Assembly (NCBI RefSeq): GCF_001486165.1
Contig: NZ_LN908977.1
Coordinates: 996,177 to 1,060,176, forward strand
DNA length: 64,000 nucleotides
DNA from: Bittarella massiliensis (ex Durand et al. 2017)
GTDB lineage: Bacteria > Bacillota > Clostridia > Oscillospirales > Ruminococcaceae
Direction of reading: 5' to 3'
A program made the translations under genes and the position numbers. The notes under the pieces were generated by a model. The model did not search any database and was not told the DNA's origin. It saw only the letters and a list, made by a program, of their open reading frames with translations. Every line of letters begins with the position of its first letter. The stretch's first letter is position 1. This document shows positions 16,613-25,027 of this stretch, one piece after another.

Positions 16613-16942
16613 ATGCCGCAACAAGAATTGTTTCAGGACATCACCCCCCAGGCGGCCCGGGCCCTGATGCAGGCCCACCCCGAGGCGGTGATCCTCGACG
16701 TGCGGGGCCCGCAGGAGTACCGCTCCCGGCACATCCCCGGGGCCCTCAATCTGCCCCTGGAAAAACTGGTGGAGCGGGCCCCCGCCCTGCTGCCCAACAA
16801 GGACGCCCTGCTGTTGGTCTACTGCCAGATCGGGGTGCGCAGCCTGCGGGCCAGCGCCCTGCTGGCCGGTCTGGGCTACCGCCGGGTATGCCACTTCGGC
16901 GGGATCGAGAGCTGGCCCTACGACACGGTGTCCGGCAGTTAG
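16613..16942 (+). CDS. Rhodanese-like domain protein
   Basis: Single rhodanese domain of 109 residues, probably a cytoplasmic sulfurtransferase that carries sulfane sulfur on a cysteine. The active-site loop is VYCQIGVRS near residue 74 with Cys as persulfide acceptor, preceded by the CH2A motif VILDVRGPQEYRSRHIPGALNLPL. No signal peptide. GGAGG lies about 7 bases upstream of the start. It is 65 bases after pdxR on the same strand and could be cotranscribed; a role in PLP metabolism is not implied. Confidence 0.9.
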   Translation: MPQQELFQDITPQAARALMQAHPEAVILDVRGPQEYRSRHIPGALNLPLEKLVERAPALLPNKDALLLVYCQIGVRSLRASALLAGLGYRRVCHFGGIESWPYDTVSGS

Positions 16943-16973
16943 GGCCCGCCGTCACCCCCCCTCTGCACAGGAA

Positions 16974-17020
16974 ACGCCCCCGGATAGACGACCGCTTGCC
17001 GCCTGTCCGGGGGCGTCTCT
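16974..17020 (+). terminator. Hairpin after the rhodanese gene
   Basis: ACGCCCCCGGA pairs with TCCGGGGGCGT and is followed by CTCTCTCC. Stable stem but weak T tract. Confidence 0.55.
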
Positions 17021-17247
17021 CTCCGCCCGGTGCGCGCCCGGGCAGCATACTCCCCGCGCCCCTTGCCCCTCGCGCCTCCCGTGAAGGCCCTGGCACAGCG
17101 GGCAAGTCCCCTTTCAAGACCTAGCCCCCGCATCAGAAAAACATCCGCTTTCCCCACAACCCGACCGGCAGAGAAAAAGGGGGTCCCAACCGCCGTCTGT
17201 TCCCCATACTTCTCTGCGGCAAAGGGATAAAAAAGGCCGCCCGACCA

Positions 17248-17266
17248 CCGGGCATCCCCTTTCCCG
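17248..17266. repeat. Dispersed 19-mer, copy 1
   Basis: CCGGGCATCCCCTTTCCCG, identical to copies at 17933-17951 and 26388-26406. Here the downstream flank differs from the other two. Confidence 0.7.
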
Positions 17267-17350
17267 AAAAACCTCCTGCCCGCTCGGGTCCTGTGGACAA
17301 ATATCCCCCATTGGCAGCGACTGGACTCCTCTTCCAACCTTCACCGTCCG

Positions 17351-17830
17351 CAACAAACCGGCCGAAAGGGACCTCCCGGCGACAAAACAGCTTCCCTTAC
17401 GCCAAACTACATCCCCGTCCGGACTCTGTGACCAAGTGCCCGCCCAACCCGGCGGCGGTGGCTCCTTTTCCCACCAGCACCACTTCCCCGCGCCTGCGGC
17501 AAAGCGGCTGCGATGCGACCACCCGAAAACAGGGCAGCCCTTCCCTCATAAAGTCGCCCATACCCAATCGGCGAAAAGCCTCTCCCCATTGGCGCCGGCT
17601 CCCCGCGTCTGCGACAAACCGGCCAAAAGGGGCCTCCCGGCGGCAAAACAGCTTCCCCTACGCCAAACCACATCCCTGTCCGTGTTCTGTGACCAAGTGC
17701 CCGCCCAACCCGGCGGCAGTGGCTCCTTTCCCCACCAGCACCAACTCCCCACGCCTGTGTCAAATCAACTGCAAGCGACCACCTGACCGCAGAACAGCCT
17801 CTCCTGCGCAAAGCCGCTCACCCGCCGGGA
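17351..17830. repeat. Two diverged ~261-bp tandem repeats
   Basis: The unit starting at 17351 recurs at 17612. Shared blocks include ACAAACCGGCC, GGCAAAACAGCTTCCC, TGACCAAGTGCCCGCCCAAC and CACCAGCACCA. The last 70 bases diverge. Open frames through the repeat differ between units and have no ribosome site, so I do not call a gene. The rest of 17021-18078 is C-rich spacer with nothing recognised apart from the dispersed 19-mer. Confidence 0.8.
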
Positions 17831-17932
17831 CACACTGCTAAGCCCCCGTCCAACCGACAGCAGAAGAACCTCTCTCCGCCCAGCGCCGGTCCCTCACAGC
17901 CCATCCGCGGCCACCTGGCAAAGGCTCGACCA

Positions 17933-17951
17933 CCGGGCATCCCCTTTCCCG
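17933..17951. repeat. Dispersed 19-mer, copy 2
   Basis: Identical core to copies at 17248 and 26388. Similarity to the 26388 copy continues for about 8 more bases (CACCCCC). Confidence 0.7.
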
Positions 17952-18078
17952 CACCCCCACTCCACCCAAACCGCCCGGCTGCTTTTCCTCCCCCTCCCCC
18001 GGCAGATCCCCCCCGCCGCAGGGGGCCAGAGACCCGTCCCTTCCCTTCCCGGCCGACGCCCCCTCCTCCCCAACCCAA

Positions 18079-18115
18079 CAAAGAGAGCCAGCCCCCGCAG
18101 GGACTGGCTCTCTTT
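18079..18115 (-). terminator. Terminator of putP
   Basis: GAGAGCCAG pairs with CTGGCTCTC; on minus it is followed by TTTGTTGG and preceded by AAAGA. It is 20 bases after the stop. Confidence 0.8.
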
Positions 18116-18133
18116 CATTTTGATTCCGATTCC

Positions 18134-19627
18134 CTACCGCGCCTTGGCGGCCCGCTCAAAGAGGTCGGTCACCTCTCTGCCCGGCGCCTTGTCGCAGAGG
18201 GAGACGACCAATACCAGCGCCAGGGCCAGGAAGAACCCGGGGATCAGCGAGTAGAGGCCGGTGGCCTTGCAGACCGGCAGGTTCTCCCACAGCAGCACCA
18301 CGGCGCCGCCCGAGACCATCCCGGCGATGGCGCCCTTGAGGGTCATCCGCTTCCAGAAGAGGGAGAGCAGGATCACCGGCCCAAAGGCCGCGCCAAACCC
18401 GGCCCAGGCGTAGGAGACCAGCCCCATCACCGAGCTGGTGGGGTCCAGCGCCAGCAGGTAGGCCAGCACCGACACGGCGATGACCGCCCCCCGGCTGACC
18501 CACATCAGCTCCTTGTCGCTGGCCTGGGGGCGCAGCAGGGGCTTGTAAAAGTCGTTGGAGACCGCCGAGGCGGTGACCAGCAGCTGGCTGTCGGCGGTGC
18601 TCATCACCGCCGCGAGGATGGCCGAGAGCAGCACCCCCGCCAGCAGTCCCGGGGCCAGCCGGCCCACCATCTGCATGAAGATGACCTCGGCCGCCGCGCT
18701 GTCGGCGTAGACGATCCCCTCCTGGGTCAGGTAGACATACCCCACCATGCCGATGACCACCGCCGCCGTCAGGGAGATGACCACCCAGATCATGGCGATG
18801 AGGCGGGAGCGCTTGATGAGGGAGCGGCTCTTGATGGCCATGAAGCGGGTGAGGATGTGGGGCATCCCGAAGTAGCCCAGCCCCCAGGCCAGGCTGGAGA
18901 TGATGGCCGTGAAGGAGAGGGCCCCCTGGGGGCTGTTGAAGAAGCTGGTGAAACTCCCCCCGGCGATGGATGTCAGGGTGGAGAGGGAGAAGTCGGGCAC
19001 GTTCATCACCGCCAGCACCGGCACCAGCACAATGGCGCAGAACATGAGGATGCCCTGGATCAGGTCGGTCCAGCAGACGGCCAAAAAGCCTCCCAAGAAG
19101 GTGTAGGCGATGATGATGAGCGCGCCGATGGTGAGGGCGGCCACATAGCTGTCCATCCCCAGCACGTACATGAAGAGTTTGGCCCCGGCGTTAAAGGCCG
19201 ACGCGGTGTAGACCAGGAAGAAGACGAAGATGATGACCGCGCAGCACAGCCGCAGCACCTTGGACTTGCTCATAAAGCGGTTTTCCAGGTACTCGGGGAT
19301 GGTGATGGCGTCGCCCGACAGCTCGGTAAAGCTGCGCAGCCGCCCGGCCACCACCTTCCAGTTGAGGTAGGTGCCCAGCCCCAGGCCGATGGCGATCCAG
19401 GAGGCCGAGAGCCCCGAGATGTAGGCCGCCGCGGGCAGCCCCATGAGCAGCCACCCGCTCATGTCCGAGGCCTGGGCGCTGATGGCGGTGACCCAGCTCC
19501 CCAGGCCCCGTCCGCCCAAAAAGTAGTCGGACAGGTTGTTTGATTTGTTGAAAAAGAACACCCCGATCCCCACCATCAACAGCAGGTAGAGAACGAAGGT
19601 GATCAGTGTGGTGACACTGACTTCCAC
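18134..19627 (-). CDS. putP: Sodium/proline symporter
   Basis: SSS-family secondary transporter of 497 residues that takes up proline with Na+ across the plasma membrane. About 13 hydrophobic helices are visible. Early motifs are SDYFLGGRGLGSWVTAISAQASDMSGW, the sodium/proline region in PutP, and GLPAAAYISG; later come YFGMPHILTRFMAI and AAVMSTADSQLLVTASA, both characteristic of PutP over other SSS members. Length is normal. It is monocistronic with a strong terminator and diverges from a GNAT gene across a 165-base region with back-to-back promoters. Confidence 0.92.
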   Translation of the reverse strand: MEVSVTTLITFVLYLLLMVGIGVFFFNKSNNLSDYFLGGRGLGSWVTAISAQASDMSGWLLMGLPAAAYISGLSASWIAIGLGLGTYLNWKVVAGRLRSFTELSGDAITIPEYLENRFMSKSKVLRLCCAVIIFVFFLVYTASAFNAGAKLFMYVLGMDSYVAALTIGALIIIAYTFLGGFLAVCWTDLIQGILMFCAIVLVPVLAVMNVPDFSLSTLTSIAGGSFTSFFNSPQGALSFTAIISSLAWGLGYFGMPHILTRFMAIKSRSLIKRSRLIAMIWVVISLTAAVVIGMVGYVYLTQEGIVYADSAAAEVIFMQMVGRLAPGLLAGVLLSAILAAVMSTADSQLLVTASAVSNDFYKPLLRPQASDKELMWVSRGAVIAVSVLAYLLALDPTSSVMGLVSYAWAGFGAAFGPVILLSLFWKRMTLKGAIAGMVSGGAVVLLWENLPVCKATGLYSLIPGFFLALALVLVVSLCDKAPGREVTDLFERAAKAR

Positions 19628-19695
19628 AGAAAAATCCCCCTCTTTTCAGATCGTTGCCGCGCCCGGGCCCGAGGGCCCGACGCAGAGATATTTGT

Positions 19696-19761
19696 ATTAT
19701 ACCTTTTTTTGGACCCAACCGCAATGTTCGATTTGGAATATTGTAAAACCTGTGGTATAAT
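19696..19761. promoter_or_regulatory. Back-to-back promoters for putP and the GNAT gene
   Basis: Plus strand: TTGGAA (19733-19738), 17 bases, TATAAT (19756-19761), serving the GNAT gene. Minus strand: TTGCGG (19719-19724), 17 bases, TATAAT (19696-19701), serving putP. The two -35 boxes lie only 8 bases apart, so one bound protein could affect both. Confidence 0.7.
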
Positions 19762-19792
19762 AGCGGTCGAATGCCGAAAAGGAGGGCAAAAA

Positions 19793-20233
19793 ATGAATAT
19801 ACGAGACTTCGCCCATGCAGATCGAGACACATTTCTCACCCTCTCGCGGGCCTTCTACCACACCGACGCCACCGATCACGACATCCCCGACGCCTACCGG
19901 GAGAAGACCTTTGCGCTGGCGGTGGAGAAAAGCCCCTATGTGCGGGGTCTGCTGCTGGAGGAGGGGGGCGCCCCCGCGGGCTACGCCCTGCTCTCCCTCT
20001 CCCACACCTGCGAGTTCGGCGGCCTGTTGGTGCTGCTGGAAGAGCTCTACGTCGACCCGGCCTTTCAGGGCAGGGGGCTCGGCCGGGCCTTCTTCGACTG
20101 GCTCTTCACCGAGTACCGCGAGGCGGCGGCCTTCCGGCTGGATGTGACCGCCGAGAACGAGGGGGCCATCCGCCTCTACGGGCGGCAGGGCTTTCAGTTC
20201 CTCCCCTACCGCTGCATGGTCAAACCCAACTGA
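19793..20233 (+). CDS. GNAT family N-acetyltransferase
   Basis: 146-residue acetyltransferase, substrate unknown. The acetyl-CoA loop is LYVDPAFQGRGLGRAFFDWL near residue 86, and the terminal motif ENEGAIRLYGRQGFQFLPY is normal for the family. The start at 19793 has AGGAGG 7 bases upstream and lies 32 bases after the -10 box; the open frame further upstream covers the promoter and is not translated. GC content matches neighbouring genes. It has no close downstream partner. Confidence 0.9.
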   Translation: MNIRDFAHADRDTFLTLSRAFYHTDATDHDIPDAYREKTFALAVEKSPYVRGLLLEEGGAPAGYALLSLSHTCEFGGLLVLLEELYVDPAFQGRGLGRAFFDWLFTEYREAAAFRLDVTAENEGAIRLYGRQGFQFLPYRCMVKPN

Positions 20234-20930
20234 CTTTCCCTTTCCAAAGCGCCAAAAGCGGCGGTCAGCCCACCCGGGCCGGTCGCCTCTTTCTCTATCT
20301 GTCCACCCCAGCGGCGGCAGGCCTTTTGGAGGCGCAAAACGCCGCGGGCCGTCGCCGCCCCAGCGGCCGACAGGGCACCGCCCCTCCCTCTCCGCCAGCC
20401 TGCAGGTGGAAAAAGTCTGCCCACGCCCGCACTCCCAAATGCAGTCCCCTCGGCGTCGCCCCCGGCAGCGCCCAAGGGGCTTCTTCTCCCCCCGACCCAA
20501 TCAAAGCCACCGGCCAACCCCCGGTGTGCGCCACCCCTAAAAGGAGACCATGCGGGCCTTGCCCCCGAGGGCATCGATCGCATCCCGCCCGCCGCCACCG
20601 GCCAACCGGGCCGCCCTCTCTTGCGCCTTTCGCGCCCTTCCTCTCACCCCGCCACCGGCAGAGCCGGAGGACAGGGCGCCAACGGGACCGCTGCGACCAC
20701 CCACACATCCGCTCGCCCGCTCCGGCCGCGTAAGGGCCCGGCGACGGCAGGCAGGCGAAGACCCGCCGAAATTTCGCTTCCCCTGCACTTGCACTGCCTG
20801 CCCTATGGCCAAGGAAGCGTTCTTGTGACATCCTCTTCGGGTCGTCCCTCCGCCGCTGGCAGTCCGCTCAATGCCGCAGCAAACGCCCCCTTTGGGACAT
20901 CTCCCCCGGCGGCTCCCGCCGACAAAATAA
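20234..20930. other. Gene-free C-rich spacer
   Basis: About 700 bases between convergent genes. Plus strand is C-rich with many open frames but no ribosome site, motif or tandem repeat that I can support. Confidence 0.55.
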
Positions 20931-20977
20931 AAAAGAGGGCCCGGCGCACCCCGCGCCGGGCCCTCCCTCTATTTTTT
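20931..20977. terminator. Bidirectional terminator
   Basis: Fourteen-base stem GAGGGCCCGGCGC/GCGCCGGGCCCTC, with AAAATAAAAAA on the left and CTATTTTTT on the right, so it works on both strands. It mainly ends the mutS2-HAAS transcript, 13 bases past the stop. Confidence 0.9.
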
Positions 20978-20989
20978 GCTCCCCTCGGC

Positions 20990-21547
20990 CTACTGCCGGC
21001 TCTCCCCCTCTTTGCGCCGACCGGCCAGGCGGTGGAGCCATTCCAGCACCGCCGAAGGGCTCGCCTGGCCGCCCAGCTTCTGCTGGCAGTGGTCGGCCAG
21101 CAGGGAGAGGAGGGCGAAGATGGCCGCCGAGAAGAAAAACCCCAGGGCCAGCCCCTCCATCACCTGCATCAGGGGGGCCATCCGCAGGGTGGCCTCCTGC
21201 AGGACGGTGTCGCTGAAGGCCACCTGCACCGTCCCCCGGCTGGCAAAGAAGCGCAGCAGGTAGCAGACGGCCGCCAACAGGGTGAAGACGGCGGTGGCCA
21301 GCCGCAGGCTCACCGTCCAGCGCTGCAGGCGGCGGATCTCCTTTTGCACCGGGTCGCCGTAGAGGGTGTAGCAGTAGGCCGCCAGGCAGACCGGCTGCCC
21401 CATCTTCCGGCGGATGCGCCAGTCCCGCATCCCGGCGGCCCGCTTCTCCTCGATCTCGCGGCGCAGGTCCGCCTCGATGAGGGCCTTGTCCCCCTCGGGC
21501 AGATCGATTTTCTTGAGGGTCTTTTGCAGATAGGTGTCCATCTTCAC
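20990..21547 (-). CDS. Membrane protein with HAAS-like N-terminus
   Basis: A 185-residue protein. Residues 1-60 (YLQKTLKKIDLPEGDKALIEADLRREIEEKR, MGQPVCLAAYCYTLYGD) resemble the HAAS helical signalling domain found in DUF1700-type proteins. Two hydrophobic segments follow near residues 80-100 and 128-150, then a basic tail. HAAS proteins often sit with PadR regulators, but none is here. It follows mutS2 by about 30 bases and shares its terminator, so it is probably cotranscribed. Function unknown. Confidence 0.65.
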   Translation of the reverse strand: MKMDTYLQKTLKKIDLPEGDKALIEADLRREIEEKRAAGMRDWRIRRKMGQPVCLAAYCYTLYGDPVQKEIRRLQRWTVSLRLATAVFTLLAAVCYLLRFFASRGTVQVAFSDTVLQEATLRMAPLMQVMEGLALGFFFSAAIFALLSLLADHCQQKLGGQASPSAVLEWLHRLAGRRKEGESRQ

Positions 21548-21574
21548 CGGCGATTCCTCCCTTTTTTGAGCCCT

Positions 21575-23929
21575 TTATTTGAGGGTGGCGATGGTGACCC
21601 CCGCCTCCCCCTCGCCAAAGGTGCCCAGCCGAAACCCGGCCACGTTCTTGTGCCGCTTGAGGTAGCTGTGGATGCCGGCGCGCAGGGCCCCGGTCCCCTT
21701 GCCGTGGATGATGGAGATCTGCTCCATCCCCGAGAGGACGGCCCGGTCGATGAAGCCGTCCAGCTCCATCACCGCCTCGTCCACGCTCTGGCCCCGCAGG
21801 TCGATCTCCAGGGCCGCGCGGCGGGTCTTCTGGCTGCTGCCCGCCACCCGGCGGGCGCTGCGCTCGCCGCTCTTGGGCATCTTCTTGCCCGAGAGGCGAA
21901 CGTCCTTCATCTTCACCCGGGTCTTGATGGCCCCGGTCTGGATGGTCACGTCCTCGCCCTTGATCTCCACCACCTCGGCGGGGGTGTTCATCTCCCGCAG
22001 GGTGACCACGTCCCCCACCTTCAGGGGGCGGGGCAGGGTGTAGTGGTCGTCCACCTGGGGCTGGCTGCCGGCCACGTCGTAGAGTTTGTCCACCCGGTTG
22101 CGCACCGCGCCGGGGGTGAGGGCGGCGTCCTTCTTGCGGTTTCGCTCCTTGATTTCAGCGATGACCGCCTCCGCCTCCCGCTTGGTCTGTTCAATGACCC
22201 GCTGGGCGGCGATGTGGGCCTCCTCCGCCTCCTGCTTGGCCGCTTTGAGCTGGCGGTAGAGCTCCTTCTCGGCGTACTCCTGCTGGCGCTTTTGCTTGGC
22301 GGCGTACTGCTCGGCCCGCTCCAACTGGCGGGTGAGCTCGCTGCGCTTCTGCTCCAGGCTCTCGATGACGTCCTCGAACTTGATGTCGTCCTTTTGAATG
22401 TAGCCCCGCGCCGCGTCCAGCACCATCCTGCTCATCCCCAGCTTGCCGGCGATAGCAAAGGCGTTGGAGCGCCCCGGCACCCCCACGATGAGGCGGTAGG
22501 TGGGGCGCAGGCTCTCCACGTCGAACTCGCAGCTGGCGTTCTCCACCCGCGGCTCCTTCAGGGCGTACATCTTCAGCTCTGCGTAGTGGGTGGAGGCGGC
22601 GGTGCGGCAGCGGGCCGCGCGCAGGTGTTCCAGCACGGCGATGGCCAGGGCCGCCCCCTCGGTGGGGTCGGTCCCCGCCCCCAGCTCGTCCAGCAGCACC
22701 AGGGAGCCCCGGCCCGCCTCCTTGAGCAGCCCGATGATGTTGACCATGTGGGAGGAGAAGGTGGACAGGCTCTGCTCGATGGACTGCTCGTCGCCGATGT
22801 CGGCGTAGACGTGGGCGAAGTAGTCCACCCGGCTCCCCTTCTTGGCGGGGATGAGCAGCCCGCTCTTGGCCATGAGGGCAAAGAGCCCCAGGGTCTTGAG
22901 ACAGACGGTCTTGCCGCCGGTGTTGGGCCCGGTGATGACCAGGGTGTCGAAGTCCCGCCCCAGGGAGATGTCGATGGGCACCACATCCCCGGCGGCGATC
23001 AGGGGGTGGCGGGCCCCCCGCAGGTCGATCTGCTGCTCGTCCCCCATCTCGGGGGCGGTGCAGTCCAGGGCCTTGGCCAGCTTGGCCTTGGCCAGCAGCA
23101 GGTCGATGGCGGCCAGCAGGTCGTAGTCGGCCAGCAGGTCGGCCTTGCAGGAGACCACCAGCTCGGTGAGCTCCTGAAGGATGCGCTCGATCTCCTCCTG
23201 CTCCTTGCCCCGCAGCATCCGCACCTCGTTGTTCAGGTCCACCACCGCCATCGGCTCCACAAAGAGGGTGGCCCCGCTCTGGGAGGCGTCGTGCACCAGC
23301 CCGGGCACCTGGGTGCGGAACTCGCTCTTGACCGGCAGCACAAACCGCCCGTCCCGCATGGTGACCAGGGCCTCCTGGAGATATTTCTGCTGGGAGGAGG
23401 AGCGGAGGATGTCCTCCAGCTTCTCCCGCGCCCGGTTCTGGGCCCGCAGGATCCCCCGGCGGATGGAGTGCAGCTCCGGGCTGGCCGAGTCGGCCAGCTC
23501 CTCCTCGTTCAAGATGGCGTCCCCCAGGCGGCGGTAGATGCCGTCGTGAAAGGTCAGGTAGGCAAAGTAGGGGTCCAGCAGCCCGCTGCCCACCTGGCGG
23601 CTGTTCTGGTACCAGTCCTGCACAGTGCGGCAGGCGCCCAGCAACCCCCGCACCCCCAAAAGCTCTTTGATGGAGAGCACCCCGCCCTTGTCCGCCCGGG
23701 TCAGGGGCCGGGAGAGGTCGCTCACCCGCCCCACCCCGGGGTCGCCGTAGCGCAGCAGCAGGGTGTACATCTCGTCGGTGCGCGCCAGCGCCTCCCTGGC
23801 CTCGTCGGTCGAGGGGCAGAGCAGGTCCTCAAAGGAGAGGGTCTCGTTTTTCTCGCAAAAGGTCTTTTTTTGCAGCTGGAGCAAAATCTTGTCGAACTCC
23901 AGCGTCTTGTAGTGTTTTTCCGCGTTCAA
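21575..23929 (-). CDS. mutS2: Endonuclease MutS2
   Basis: MutS-family ATPase with C-terminal Smr nuclease, which suppresses recombination and, in Firmicutes, can act on collided ribosomes. The protein of about 784 residues is full length. Walker A is TGPNTGGKTVCLKT near residue 330, Walker B and signature follow in VLLDELGAGTDPTEGAALA, and the Smr domain ends the protein with DLRGQSVDEA and IIHGKGTGALR. I choose TTG at 23929 because the conserved N-terminus KTLEFDKIL follows shortly and GAGG is at a suitable distance. An upstream GTG at 23980 adds an arginine-rich leader unlike the family. Downstream of recO by 80 bases. Confidence 0.93.
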   Translation of the reverse strand: MNAEKHYKTLEFDKILLQLQKKTFCEKNETLSFEDLLCPSTDEAREALARTDEMYTLLLRYGDPGVGRVSDLSRPLTRADKGGVLSIKELLGVRGLLGACRTVQDWYQNSRQVGSGLLDPYFAYLTFHDGIYRRLGDAILNEEELADSASPELHSIRRGILRAQNRAREKLEDILRSSSQQKYLQEALVTMRDGRFVLPVKSEFRTQVPGLVHDASQSGATLFVEPMAVVDLNNEVRMLRGKEQEEIERILQELTELVVSCKADLLADYDLLAAIDLLLAKAKLAKALDCTAPEMGDEQQIDLRGARHPLIAAGDVVPIDISLGRDFDTLVITGPNTGGKTVCLKTLGLFALMAKSGLLIPAKKGSRVDYFAHVYADIGDEQSIEQSLSTFSSHMVNIIGLLKEAGRGSLVLLDELGAGTDPTEGAALAIAVLEHLRAARCRTAASTHYAELKMYALKEPRVENASCEFDVESLRPTYRLIVGVPGRSNAFAIAGKLGMSRMVLDAARGYIQKDDIKFEDVIESLEQKRSELTRQLERAEQYAAKQKRQQEYAEKELYRQLKAAKQEAEEAHIAAQRVIEQTKREAEAVIAEIKERNRKKDAALTPGAVRNRVDKLYDVAGSQPQVDDHYTLPRPLKVGDVVTLREMNTPAEVVEIKGEDVTIQTGAIKTRVKMKDVRLSGKKMPKSGERSARRVAGSSQKTRRAALEIDLRGQSVDEAVMELDGFIDRAVLSGMEQISIIHGKGTGALRAGIHSYLKRHKNVAGFRLGTFGEGEAGVTIATLK

Positions 23930-24008
23930 TGGTCGTATCCTCACTGTGGCGCGGCGGCGGGCAGCGCTCTGCCCTGCCACCGGTGGGTGGTCCTCGCAGG
24001 CGGCCCCC

Positions 24009-24758
24009 TCACAGGGACTTCAAAAAGTCCAGCGCCTGAAAGCCCCCCTCGGTCTGGCAGAGCAGGTACTGCTCGGCCAGCCGGGCCAGGGCCGCCCCGG
24101 TCTCGGGCTCGACGCGAAAGTTGAAGAGGGCCGAAAAATCGCTGTAGATGATGTGGCGCATGGCCGCCAGCAGCCCCGGGGAGAGGGGTACATACCGCCC
24201 CCCGTCGCCGGGCTGGGCGCAGTCGCGGCAGAGGAGGTTGCCGTTTTGGGGGGAGAAGAGCATCCCCCCGGCGCACTCGTACCCGCCGCAGCGGCAGCAG
24301 CCCACCAAATCGGGCATGTAGCCGCTCATGGCCAGCAGCCGCAGCTCAAACAGGGCCTTGAGCAGCAGCCGGTCGCGCTTTTTGGCGTCCAAAAAGTGCA
24401 GGGTGTTCAAAAGCAGCCGCAGGTGGCCCGAGAGGTCGGGCTCGTCGGGGCTCAGGCGGCGGATCAGTTCCAAAAAGTAGACGGCGGTGGAGAGGTCCAC
24501 CACGTCCTTTCGCAGGTTCCAAAACTGGTTGAGGACCTTGGCGTCCTCGATTATGTACATCGCCTTTCCCTCGTAGAGGGAAAAGCTGGAATAGGTCAGC
24601 AGTCCGGTGGCGCTGACGAGCTTGCTCTTGACCCGCATGGCCCCCTTGGCCGAGGCCGAGACGATGCCCGCCCGGTCGGTGAGCAGGTGGACGATCTTGT
24701 CCGCCTCACCGACCTGCACTTCGCGGATCACGATCCCGCACATCTGTGTATAGGCCAT
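24009..24758 (-). CDS. recO: DNA repair protein RecO
   Basis: Loads RecA onto SSB-coated single-stranded DNA in the RecFOR pathway. At 249 residues it has normal length: N-terminal OB fold (GIVIREVQVGEADKIVHLLTDRAG), helical middle and a zinc ribbon with four cysteines (CCRCGGYEC then LCRDC) near residues 150-180. GGGAGG lies 6 bases before the ATG. Its start overlaps the yqzL frame by about 50 bases, which suggests translational coupling. Part of era-yqzL-recO, as in Bacillus. Confidence 0.93.
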   Translation of the reverse strand: MAYTQMCGIVIREVQVGEADKIVHLLTDRAGIVSASAKGAMRVKSKLVSATGLLTYSSFSLYEGKAMYIIEDAKVLNQFWNLRKDVVDLSTAVYFLELIRRLSPDEPDLSGHLRLLLNTLHFLDAKKRDRLLLKALFELRLLAMSGYMPDLVGCCRCGGYECAGGMLFSPQNGNLLCRDCAQPGDGGRYVPLSPGLLAAMRHIIYSDFSALFNFRVEPETGAALARLAEQYLLCQTEGGFQALDFLKSL

Positions 24759-24867
24759 TTTCGACCTCCCCGGTGCGCTCCTTGGCCTGCCGGTAGCGCA
24801 GGTAGTCCCCCACGCTGCCGGTCATCTCAAACTGGGCCCAGAGCTGCTGGCTCTCGTCGGTATACAC
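24706..24867 (-). CDS. YqzL-like small protein
   Basis: Short protein of 53 residues between era and recO, the position of yqzL in Bacillus. The core LWAQFEMTGSVGDYLRYRQAKE matches the YqzL pattern (W...F..TG....YL.Y/F...E). I start at a GTG at 24867 with GGGGGAG 6 bases upstream. The 3' end overlaps recO in another frame. Function unknown, though the synteny is strong. The downstream end could in reality be shorter if recO uses a later start. Confidence 0.6.
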   Translation of the reverse strand: MYTDESQQLWAQFEMTGSVGDYLRYRQAKERTGEVENGLYTDVRDRDPRSAGR

Positions 24868-25027
24868 GGCGACTCCCCCTTTTTTTGACCTCTGCAAAAC
24901 TAGCATCGGCCCCTGGGGGGGAGATTAGTCCTGTCAAAAACAGGTTCGCCGTTTTGGCGGAAAACCGGCGGCCGCCGGGGGTGATTTTTGGCGGCCCCCG
25001 GCCGCTGCCCTGCGCCCAAAAGGGCTT

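Noticed and set aside
17021-17350. Possible small gene between the rhodanese and the 261-bp repeats
   Set aside because: No ribosome site or conserved motif; composition equals the other spacers.
20621-24124. An 1167-codon plus-strand open frame
   Set aside because: It lies antisense to mutS2 and neighbours; long antisense frames are expected at this GC content.
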